A stretch of DNA of 64,000 nucleotides, taken from positions 1,736,001 to 1,800,000 of the forward strand of contig MSED01000013.1 of assembly GCA_002099365.1 (NCBI GenBank). Direction: 5' to 3'. Position numbers and translations under genes: made by a program. Below, in pieces: positions 22,023 to 32,743 of this stretch. The stretch's first letter is position 1; each line of letters begins with the position of its first letter. Source of the stretch: Phialophora verrucosa. Its lineage: Eukaryota > Ascomycota > Eurotiomycetes > Chaetothyriales > Herpotrichiellaceae. The notes beneath the pieces were generated by a model. The model saw nothing but the letters and a program-made list of their open reading frames with translations, was not told the origin of the DNA and did not search any database.

Positions 22023-22636
22023 TCAACCCTGCCCCGGGGGGCTACTCTGTACTCGGGAGCTCGACTGACTCCTCATTTCCATCATCTGAGTCTCGAGTTC
22101 CTCATACATCAGCCTGAAACAATCACGCTGCGCCCTGGTCTGCTTCAACTCCTCATTGAGGGCCTCGAAGTTGCGCATAGTCTCGTGCAGGAACCGGTTT
22201 CGCTTGTCTCGGTGTCGGACCTGTGCAGCTCTGTTCTGTTGCCTTCGGCGCTGGATTTACCCAGTTAGCCAATGCACAAGGTCACCGTGTTTTGGATTAT
22301 CTCTACCTCTTTCCTGGTGGGCACGGCTGGCCTCGAGTCTTCCCGAACCTGTGGCTCGATCGTAGAAAAAGCGGATTCGGAAATGGCAGAGTCTCTATGG
22401 TCTTGATGCATCGGCACTTGAAGGTCGCTCTCGAGAGGAAAGTCCAGCGAAGTCGGAAGACAAGTGCAGTATGTCTCAGGAGGTGCTCCGCAGAGGCAAC
22501 TAACCAGAGTCTCTCCGCTCCAGAATGCGACTTGTGAGCCAAAATCCATGTTCCAACCCGGGGTAGCATTGTCCTTCTCGACATCCGAGGAGAACATGGA
22601 AGCCACTTCGTCGATCTTGTTCATCACTTCCATCAT
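22023..22636 (-). CDS. Small bZIP transcription factor
   Basis: Exons on the minus strand are 22636-22307 and 22250-22023, separated by a 56-nt intron (GTAGAG, branch GGCTAACTGG, ending AATCCAG). The protein is 185 residues. The intron falls exactly before the basic region, which reads RRRQQNRAAQVRHRDKR around residues 111-127 with the invariant N-x-x-A-Q-x-x-x-R. A zipper of about five heptads follows, with Leu, Phe, Leu, Tyr and Met at main positions, so it is less leucine-pure than usual. The protein ends 16 residues later. The N-terminal 110 residues carry no known domain. An in-frame GTG-led extension exists upstream; ATG 22636 is chosen. Without splicing neither half shows the motif, so the join is well supported. 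Confidence 0.75.
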
Positions 22637-25148
22637 TGCTGACTGGCATGTGTGAAAAGATGGATTCACACTGAAAGGGTCGACAGTTCGTTTGTTGTGG
22701 TGTTGTGGTGCAGGACATTGAGATGGTCTGTTTCAATGCTCGGTCAGGAATTGACTGCTACGGAAGGACAAGTTGTTGTTTGGGTCCGCCGGAGCTGCTC
22801 ACCTTTTGGATATGCCCATCTCTATACCTCGATTACTGCACTTTGAATGCAATCCCACAGACTCTGCGCTTATCCGACGTGCCATGAGGATGTCTCAGCC
22901 GATGAGAGCACGCATTGCCGTTACTCGGTAGTTATATCAACATCGAGACCCAAGGCGTTCAACTCCGGCAGCACACTGGGAAGGGACCGTCGACCTGCCA
23001 TATTTGACTCGGGACTGGAGATCTGGTCCTGGCCATCAAAGCAGTTGGGTTTGGCCCCCATTCCCCATTCTCCATATAGGACCAAGACGTGATAGAACGA
23101 ATGCACACATGGAAGCAAGCTGGCGTCACCATTATGCCGTCGAGATTAAGCGACTTGCCAGGGTTGCATTCCGCTCTTACTGCGGCGCAGGTCCTTTTGT
23201 ACCAAAACGTGGCCACAGTATCTCCGAGACGTGGCTTAAGGGCCCCGGCCAATTGCAAAAACGAAGCTGGGCACAATATCCGATCCTCAGAGCCCTGCAC
23301 GAGGGGAGAGCGGTCCTCGAGATCGGTCATTTGCTGGACAACGCGAACCCGAAGTGTTGCTCCATTCAGGGTCCCCTGGAGACAAGGGGGCGGCCCGGAT
23401 CTAACCAATCGGCTACTATATTCCGTCTTTCCCGCGGGGCCCTGTGTATCGCAGAGGACAAGGCAGTTCAGGTCTCGATTGGTTGAGATGCTCCCGACAT
23501 GCCGTCTCTTGAGACATACAGCGGTTCTCGTGTATCGAATACCCTAGAACGGTAAAAGCTTCGGAAGGGATCAAGCAACAAGGCGTGTGCTTGACTGTCT
23601 AGGGCCACGAGATATGGTTTCGCCGTTGTGGGGACAGGCAGACAGGGAGGCAGAGATCACGTATCGTACGAGGACGGAAGACAGAGAACTCTCCCACGTA
23701 CATACTTGGTTAGTCCCCCCTACAGTGTCCACACGTGTCCTGTCCTAGTGAATATAGACGGATCCACAGAATGTACTCCTACAATAGCCAGCACATGCCA
23801 TGCCACATGAGATAGGCATGGCGTCTCGTGGCCGTTCATGTACTCGCACAGCTAGTTACTGCATTCGCAGGGCCAAGAGCGATAAGACAGGGCTGAATCC
23901 AGGCCGTACCCCCTGTCCGTCATGACCCTTGCGCCACACTCCAAGTCAGGCCGCCAACCATCCGGCCAGCTGCGTTGTGCATGGTCTTTTCCCCTCCTCG
24001 AATTGACTTGACCAAGGACTTCTTTACGATACGGTACGGGTATGGGACAGCCCTGACGGGACTACCAGATGTACGTAGTGCTCGTCTCATGGCGAGCCAG
24101 TCCAGTCTTCCAGATGTTGGGGACACCAAGTCCCAGGACCCAGAGGTTGGGACCGTCGAGAAAGTAAGCCGCCAGAGATGATCATAGTCTACGAGTACGG
24201 AGCATGGGGAACGAAAATATGCCTCATGGTCAGGTCTATATACCTGGCTAGCTGACTGAGAGGTATGATCGGGGTACTCGTCCTGTGTCTCCAATCATAT
24301 TGATGCGAACATGCTACAACATTAAGTATAAAGAAGATGTCTCCCGGTCGTTATACATGTACTCCGTACCGAACCACATCCTGCCTAATACTGTACAAGC
24401 GACTACAACTGCATCCCCAAGTAGACACGATGATCAGGCCCGAGAACCGAAAGTGCAATTCGTACAGAAAAGTCGAGAGTTAGTTACATGGTTATACTAT
24501 ATCAGGCATCCCCGGTAACGTCCATAGCTTTCCCTCTCTTTATCCTTGTCCTTATCCCTATCTTTATTCATACCCGGCCACTACTTACCGTATGCGAAAG
24601 TGCTGCGGTTTACGACACGCCGAGTTAGGGGCGAGTGCAAGTGCAAGTGCATGTGCATGTGCATGTGCTGTTTGCGGGTTGTAGATTGCGGTGTCATGAA
24701 CCGCGGTGCCCTGGGGTCCAGACAGGCATAGGCTAGAGGCCCATGATCAGGCATGGACTGCCACGATTGCCATGATTCTCAGCCTTTTGGGGCGATGCCC
24801 AGGGGCTGTGGACCGCTTACTGACATACGACTCCTAAGTTCAGGGCCACCCACTCACGAACTCGCCCACGCAATTCTAATCATCACTTTATTAGTCTCGC
24901 GAGAACGGTGTGTTACATTTTATGTTCCTAGGGTCAGAAATCTAGACCCAGGTTTGCATTCAGATTAGGGATCAGATTGAGGATCAGATTGAGGATGTGG
25001 TACAGGTTCAGGTTCAGGGCCAGGGTCAGGTCGATTCAAGATGATTTGTATCTTTTGCACTCGACTTGGGTTAACTCGTCTGTATTGCAGATTGCCCCTA
25101 TCAAGCTTAAGATGGGGTATGGGACACTTAAGTGCAAATAACACGCTA
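22637..25148. other. Gene-poor 2.5-kb region with simple repeats
   Basis: Many overlapping open frames on both strands, none with protein-like features or family similarity. The right half carries short direct repeats, listed separately. It includes the bZIP promoter and the 3' flank of the next regulator. Confidence 0.4.
24635..25030. repeat. Two short tandem-repeat patches
   Basis: At 24635-24664 two GTGCAA units are followed by three GTGCAT units. At 24970-24993 the 12-mer GATCAGATTGAG occurs twice in tandem, followed at 25003-25030 by CAGGTT/CAGGGC-like hexamers. These are low-complexity expansions without a known role. Confidence 0.6.
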
Positions 25149-27173
25149 CTACAACGCTGGGACAGGATACACCATCTCGGAGAAATGCAGGGCTTCTTCG
25201 TCTCTCAGGGCGAGCACCTCGTCCCAAAGCTCCTTGTGCTGTTTGTCATCCTGGTATTCGTGCCAGATGACCTGTTTGAGGCTGGCCTTCATGTCCTCCC
25301 AAGTATGGATCTCCAGATCGGTGGCCACGTCGGCGAGTTGGCTGACGAACCACTTGTGCTGGGCGGGGCCGTAGGGGCACGTCCCTCCCACCGATAGGAG
25401 CCACAGGAGGAGCTTGGTAGGCACGTGGCGCCGGTCGGTCGAGGGTCGGAGTGTCAGGAGGAGATTGTGTTGCGCGCTGCTCACCAGCAGCGACGGGTCG
25501 GGCTGGTGACCGCACCACTGGGCGAAGACATGGATGATCAAGGCGTGACGACATGCTGCGGTGATGACGCTCTCGTAGCTGCCGACGCCGTTGACGCCCA
25601 GCAGGGGATCGTGCACAGGGAGGGGCAACGTGAGGAGACGCTGCAAAGTGGAGCACAGGAAGGTCAACACGTCCTGGTACTCGCGCGCGGAGCTGCAGTC
25701 GTTGGCCGTCTGATAGGTCTTTGCCAGGATGCGCAGGTTGAGCATCAGTTCAGAGTACGCCGGCGAGACGCCGTGCGCTTGTAAGTCGAGGGCGTGGTTG
25801 GCGCTCGCACTCGCGCTCGGGTTCGGGACGAGCTCGCCAGACGTGGCCCGGCTGCCTGTTCCGCCTGAGCCGCTGGTGGATTGGAAGGCCCTGTCAAGTT
25901 GCAGGCTGTGATAGAACCAGGGAGGTCGCAGAACGATCGTTTCGGCATCGCAGGAGGGGAAGTCCACATCAGCCGCGGCGACGAACATGCTACAGTTAGG
26001 GGCACCCCATGTTAGAATATTGCCTTTCCACAAGAGTGGGTGTCTAGGTCTCTAGTTGAGGAGCAGATGTGGCTCAGGGGATTTTGCTTACCAGAAAAGC
26101 ACGTTTGCAATCGTGGGGTTCGAGATGCGAATTGCTTCCAGCCCTCCTCGTACTTCTAGCATCCGTCTGAGCCCGGTGACGTGGATGCGGGAGAGACGTA
26201 GACTGCCCTTCTCGTGCTGTATACTTGTAGTCAGCCTCCAGCACTTTGAGAAGAATAGGACGATAAGTCGCACCTCGATGACAGCAAGCCCTGCCACGGC
26301 CGCCAGCGTTTCGTCAGACACACAGTTGGGAAATGGTTCGTTGATCCTGTTCTGAATCAGGTCCATGCACATCTTCGAGAGCCGTATGCATCTCACTCGT
26401 TCGTGCGGCGGTAGGTGTTGCTCCATCCGAAAGGCGCTGATCAGGAGAGTGACGTGAAATAGCACTGTATCCTTTGTGATCAATGGGGCGAAGAATTCCA
26501 GCACCGGGTTGAGCGTTGGGGTCGGATACTGTTTGGTCTTCGTTAGTCTCCGGCACTGTCAGTCACGACCATGCCACGATAGGTGGTTTCCCAGGGCCTT
26601 CTCAGGAGAGAAGCGCGTGGTCCTTACATAAGGAAAGACGTTGAAGATATGCGACGAGAAGTCTGCCACATGGTCAGTTGGGGTCCATCACACTCTCTGC
26701 GTGGCTGGTGCGAACTGACACGTCCCCATCAACAGATTTATGTCGGGTTCCACTGAGTGTGGATGCTGCGCGAACGGATCCCAGTTCGAAGAAGCAGGGC
26801 TGGCTAGGGTCGAAAGCCCGACCTCCTGACGATGGCGAGACTTCGGCAGGATTGGCACCGCCTTCAGCGCCCTTCTCAGCTTCTCCGCTGCAAGCTTCTT
26901 CGTCGTCGATTCTTGGCTGCTGGGACTTTCGTCGCCGTAATCACATTTCTGGATGTGGGCATAATGGATGGCGCATTTGTCGCACACCGGACGCTTTTCA
27001 TCGCACTTTGGTTGACCTTGTGAGTTACAGTGCACGGGGCGCCTGGACTGGACATGACTCGTACTCACCTTGACCTTCCTCAATTTGCAGTTCCGACAAC
27101 CTGTTCGGCTCTTCTGATGAGCGCGTCGCGGTACCGGGTATGGCGGCTGGCTGGCCTGGGAGTCCCCTGACAT
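25149..27173 (-). CDS. Zn2Cys6 transcription factor, six exons
   Basis: Nuclear zinc-cluster regulator of 548 residues. Minus-strand exons are 27173-27069, 27005-26720, 26662-26628, 26528-26274, 26216-26092 and 25989-25149. All joins keep frame, with donors GTGAGT, GTCAGT, GTAAGG, GTGCGA and GTAAGC. The cluster starts at residue 26 (CRNCKLRKVK) and continues with Cys36 as the first residue of exon 2, so an intron splits the zinc cluster. The last cysteine spacing is nine residues (C46 to C56), longer than the usual six. Exon 3 is only 35 nt. The C-terminal part has helical blocks such as LLITLLISAF-like and GLRRMLEVRGGLEAI, typical of the fungal regulator middle region. The divergent gene at 28353 is 1.2 kb away. 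Confidence 0.85.
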
Positions 27174-28352
27174 CTGGTGAGCAGGCTCGGGAGATGGTGC
27201 GGGAGGAAGTGTTCGTGTTCGGCATCGTCTCGGTGGGGAGTCTCGACGCTCATATACCTCGAGGCCCGCCGCCTCTGCGGCAATAGCACCATGTCGATCG
27301 ACAAGGCTGTGATGTAAAGGGAGAGCCTCTAGTCCAATCCAAGCAGTGGAGCCGCTCAAGGCTGGAGAGAATGCTAAGTCAGCTGCAGAGAGAGACAGCA
27401 GAAGACGTGGGCAGGATGGGGGTTGTTCCGGGCGAGTGAGTGTATCACTCACGCTGACGCCGGAGACGCATTATGTCAACGCGAGATTTGTAAAGACGGC
27501 GCCAGATCCTGCATTTCAGGCGTCATGGAGCCGGTCTTCTGAATTCATTCTCGGGTTCGGCTGGTTCCTTCCAATACATTTTCCGGGTTCCTGCGTTTGC
27601 GGATCAAGTTGCTTCCAGCCTCTGGAAGCTTCTGCTTGCGAGCCTGAGGGCGAGTTACTTAAGCAGCCAAAGGTTCCGCGTTCATGACACGTCGAAAGCT
27701 TAGCAGGACGAGCTTGCTCTGTAATAGATTGCGCCACGGCCTGAGTCGCCGGCCGACTTGGATCTGATGGCCGCAGACCTTGTTGGCTTCGAGGATTTGC
27801 ACTAGTCAGTCGCGTCTTGTGTTCATCAGGATGGAGGGCGTGATATTCTCTGTGCGAGCCAGCGTGAGAATGCGCCTCGCGGTGATCAAGCTATCCCAAT
27901 TGACCATGTCTACTGCGGTCTCCGTACACAGTACGGCGCGAAGACAACTGGCGAGCGTGCATACTGCTTTGCCAGGCATGAGGAGGGTATTGGAGGTAAG
28001 TTGGCCGAATTCTGCAGTGAAGATCTATATGCCTTCAGCCTTCTCTCACCATTGATTGTTCTCACCTTTACTTTCTCTCCCCTTTAATTCTCTCAACTTG
28101 ATTCTTTCACATTTTATTTCCTCGCCCCCTCATCAAGATCTCTCGAGACACCGTTAACTATCATAGCAATTCCTCTTGTCCGTTATGGCGTAACCTTACA
28201 TCAGCTCCTTCTTGCCTGAACAGGAGTTCAGTCAGACACATCAAGGCATGAGCGACTCTGAGATCCATCCAACTTTACTCAGCCCAAGCTCAACATCAGA
28301 CACTAACAGAACGCGGTTCAGACAAACTGATCGCCGCTAAACCACCAACAAC
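27174..28352. other. Divergent promoter region with pyrimidine-rich leader
   Basis: About 1.2 kb between the minus-strand Zn2Cys6 gene and the plus-strand GHKL/methyltransferase-like gene. No gene is supported. From about 28030 to 28140 the plus strand is strongly C- and T-rich, as fungal core promoters and 5' leaders often are, which supports transcription of the downstream gene. Confidence 0.5.
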
Positions 28353-31300
28353 ATGTCCGCCAGCGACGTGGATGACGACTACTCGTCGGATATTGCCTAC
28401 GAAACTGGGTGTGATAACGACGACTTCCAGAAACGCAAGATCGTTCGATTAGCGTTTACCAAGTCATACGCTCCTGATTGGGTCGAGAGAGATGCTTTCA
28501 GAGAGTTCTATCAAAACTGGTATCGGAGCAGCGATCAACTTCACCATATTCTGACTGTACTGACATTCAAATAGGCGAGATGGCATTATTGAGTCTTCAA
28601 TCTTCATCCCAATTTAGTCCGACCGGTCTTCGTCCGAAATGACCATCGTGAGATTCACATCACAGCATCAGTGGCCGCTGAGTCCAGCGCACGCACAGTT
28701 CCACCAAAATTACTTGGCTACATAATTTTCAAAAGTCGAGAGGGCACCCTCGAGATGACAAATTTTGGGGCAAAGCTGCAAAGAAGACATCTCGATCTGG
28801 GAGAGACAAACAAAAGAAAAGATGCTCGCTCAGCAGGAGGTCACGGTGAAGGATTCAAAGTCGGAGCGCTTGTTTTGCGTCGAAATGGCTATTCCGTAAA
28901 ATTCGAGACAGACTCTCTATATTGGAATTTCGCCTTTGCAAAAGAGCGCCCACTTCTATGTTGTGCCTTGACCAAACCACAGCAGTCAGTGAAGGACAGA
29001 CTGCGGAATAAACACCAGAAACAGCTGAACACGCCAAACTACACGCGAGGGCTTACTGCACGAATCTGGGAGGACATGACCGTCAAAATCGGGAGATCGA
29101 AAGACGACAAGCATGGTGTCGAGCCCAAGAAAACAGGGATCTCGGAGGAGACTTTCCGTGCCTGGCTCACGGTCTGTCTCGATCTGGATCCACCAGACCC
29201 AGCGCAAGTGATACGCACACCCACTGGAGATCTGATATTGGACCCTCGCTATCGTGGTCGCGTTTATCTCAAAAGTCTACTTGTCAGCGAATTTGGTGAC
29301 CACGGGTCTGGCGGGAAGAACTACCGGTTCGGCTACAATTTCAACAGCGGGAAAATCAACCGCGACCGACAGAGCGTTGTGAACCCGCATGAAGAGGCTA
29401 GGATGTTAGCCATGATCTGGGAATCAGCGATCACCCTGAAAGGTGAAGTTATCATTGATTCTTATGTCGATTTGTTCAACCAAGACGGGGAAGTTCCAGA
29501 CATCGCGATGGCATTGGACCACGTTTCGGCACGTACAGCAGCCAACATCTGTAAGCACCTCAAGTTGTTTCATCCAGAAGCATTTTTCTACTCAGAGCGT
29601 CAGAAAAGCGAGCAGAATCCAACCACAGACGTAAGTATCTCAGCTTGGCGGGACATATACATATGCTGACGACCACAAAGGAAGACATTATCTCACAAGA
29701 GTTGAAGAGACACCCTTTCAAGCTTACTAAGACGCTTTGGAAGATCCTGCGAAAATACAAAGATCAAAATGGTCGCCCGTTGATGCATACGCCTCTGGAA
29801 GAGAGAAATCGTTTGTTCCAGATGTCATCGCCGATTGGCCTGCCCACCGATGTGTTTGGTCTCAGCATAGTCCGCGCTTTGAAAGGGTCGTTTTCGCTCG
29901 ACACCAAATTGATCGATTTGCGGTTTGAGTTTGTTGATGGTGCTCAAACAAGCATTGATCTCCTCTACGACCAGAACCTCGAAGTCCTTCACATTCACGG
30001 AAAGTGGCTGGATTTTGCGCATATGCACCGAGGCTCTAGTTGCGAGTTCTTCAGAGTCATAGGACGACAGACGATCGATAGTGGTCACGGCTTCGTTTGT
30101 GACCACGTCGTGCAAGACTTGCTCGAAGCGGTCTTTGATGAACTCCGCATACCACTTGGATTGACACAAGAACGAGCCTCTTGCCTTCGACGCAATGCAG
30201 TTGAGTATCTTCGACAAATGCCCAGAGCAATTAGCCTGGTAGCGCCGACAGCTGGTAACACGCTGAAGGTCAGCTGGATCGGAAATGAGAGCGGGATGAT
30301 GATCCAGAAACTCGGCGCAAATATCCGCTACTCAGTCATCCTTCACAAGGCAAGCTCGTGCAGAAGGGAAGCGGACGAGGTTCTGAACCTCACTGGTAAG
30401 TGGCGCAATCCTTGTACGCATTGCTCAAGGTGGTAACCAGAGTTAGCTGAAGAGACGGGTAACTCAGATGCTTGGTCCCCTTCCACCGAGCTTGATCGTG
30501 ACGAAAAGTCCTGCGGTTGTCCCGCCAAAGTTGTTCCACGGCGAGCCTCTAAGGCCGTTTTCAAAGGACTCGATCACATTGAGGCTTATTTCCCAATGGT
30601 ATCGAGGACAAAAGGGCCCTCGTTCTTTGGGCTGCCGCCTGCGGCACTGAAGCCTAGAGAACGCATGATTGCCACGGCGCAACCCAGCGACTGCACCTCC
30701 TCAACTGAATCCCCTCCTAGCGACTCAGAAGCCTGTCCTAGCGACTTCCGCAATTCAGGACGGCCACATGCTGGCCCTCTAAGCGACCTTTATAACTCAA
30801 TCGTGCAAGATGATGAGAATTTATGGGCTGAATGGCAGGAACAGCACCTTCCACGAGCTTTGTCCAGACACATTCGCCCACGAAAAAGCTGGTTTCAGGT
30901 CTGTCCTTCCCACTGACTAGTGATTGAAAACTTGTCAAGGCAATTCCACCCGCTGACAATTAAAGTTTCACGGAACCCATATGCAAGCACCACTCCGCGA
31001 TCAGGATCTCAACCACACCTTCGAAAGAAGCCAATATGCTTGGATTCAAGTTAATGGAGAGCCAGCAGAGCTGGTAATCTACATCCACGGTATCTTCCAG
31101 CAGGAGGACCAATCGGAGGTCAACCATTACTTGCTCGTCACGTTCTATTCACCCCTCAGCTCGACCTTTCCCTTTGGAAAAGTCCCAACTGCGAGTAGTG
31201 GAGCACAGCATGGAAACGAGCTGATCCTCCACTTTAGCCATTTCGACAAGATGAAGAGTCCTGAAGATGCGGAGCCGATCTTGCTTGCCGACATCTCTGC

Positions 31301-32743
31301 AGCACGCTGTCTTGACGGTGGTAGAACCACTGTTTCTCACGTGTTCCAACACGTTCCAGGTACGTCCTAATCACTTGTAGATGCGACTTCTGCTAATTTA
31401 GGCTCAAAGACGACCATGGTGATCTCTTCTGCCGCTTCGCCACCTGCGACTTCGCCGCGGAAGGTATTGCGTCCCTTACACCTCTGGCCGCGCATCTTTT
31501 AGAACCTCGAGAAGCGCCGTGGAGCAGGCCCGAGTTTTGCAGCCCTGCGAGGCCTCTTGCATTCGACCTGAGCCCAGAGTTTCTAGGCATCTCCGAGGGG
31601 TTTTCCCAGGTGGGCTTCATTATCCAAGCAGCGTTTGGCATTGACGAAACCCAGCCCAGCACGTGGAAAGTATGTTGCCTAATGTTGCCACTCCGTTGCC
31701 CGCTCAGCTTCAGCTGACTCCTCCAGGACCGACACAGCTCCGCTCAAACATTCGATGGAGCCGTTCTAGGTACTTTCGACGACCTCAACACGAGGAAGCT
31801 TCTGCCCGTACAACTCCCAGACCCCGTGCCCCCTCGGGTTGTGATATTTGCTGGTCAACACAAGTATTTCAAGATCAACGAGCTGAATGAGCAGATGCCA
31901 ACATTGGACCAATTTTTGCACGACCTTGAAGTTATTGACAAAGCAGCCGCGGACATAGGCCCGAATTTTCTCGTCATGTTCATGGCCCCAGCCTTCCTCC
32001 ATCCTTCTGCGATCTCAAGGTTCTCCCAAACAATCCTGGGACTCCTGAAGAGGAGGTACTCCGTGCACATGAAGATTGTTCAGGTGAAACATTTCGGTTT
32101 GCCGCAAGAACGAAACATATTGATTGTTGTGGCATCACCGATTTGTGCGCCAATGCCCTGGAAAGATGAAAGCTACACTGTACGGCCTGCAGAAGTTGTT
32201 GATCTTGGCGAGTTAATCGCGGACTTAAACTTCGTGAATGATCGCATGGTCGAAAAGAAGCGCTCCGGATTCGTGTGCTCGCCTCCGCAGGATGATGGGA
32301 GACCAAGAGTCTCCAGGCTCGTCCATGTCTACAATCATTACACCGGAATTGGTGTTGCTGATGGACGCGGGCATATTCAGGTGGAAGCAACCACTACTTT
32401 GAGACTGGACAATGGCCCAAAACAGTGGAAGCACCCAGGTCCGTGTCCGGCGATAAGTTCCTTCAGCTTTCTGCTTTGCTGACAATCCACAACAGACAGA
32501 GCTGACAGACTCACCGTTCGTGAACTTGCTCGCGTACAGGGCATTCCGGACGATTTCAAATTCTGGGGACCGATGGAGTCACAATATGAAGCTGTGTGCA
32601 AGGCTATCCCTCCGGTTATCGCGAAGATGGTAGCAGACACGATTCTCCAAGCCATTCGCGATACCCTCACAGTTACGGTCGCCACTGCTAGAAGATACAA
32701 GAAACCTAAAGTGGCTATTTCGGAAGAACATGACAGAAAGTGA
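28353..32743 (+). CDS. GHKL (MORC/HSP90-like) ATPase fused to a degenerate cytosine-5 DNA methyltransferase domain; one apparent frameshift
   Basis: Exons: 28353-28519, 28575-29630, 29681-30395, 30468-30898, 30966-31359, 31410-31669, 31727-32438, 32496-32743, about 1,327 residues if one base is missing near 28594-28600. The N-terminal ATPase shows an N-box (REFYQN-WRDGI, split by intron 1), a TNFGAKL box and GGHGEGFKVGALVL. An S5-like module follows (VYLKSLLVSEF, NRDRQSVVNP). The middle is unassigned, perhaps BAH-like before 31359. The C-terminus aligns by pattern to C5 methyltransferases: HFGLPQERNILIVVAS (motif VIII) and TVRELARVQGIPDDFKFWG (IX). Motif I reads DLSPEFLGISEGF, the Pro-Cys position reads FAGQHKYFK and Glu-Asn-Val reads FMAP, so catalysis is probably lost. 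The intron at 31360-31409 uses GTACGT and an AAAG end. Role inferred: nuclear, chromatin or genome defence. Confidence 0.78.

Noticed and set aside
22959..23547. Three overlapping frames of 149-160 codons on both strands
   Set aside because: Mutually exclusive, none protein-like; typical of GC-balanced non-coding DNA.
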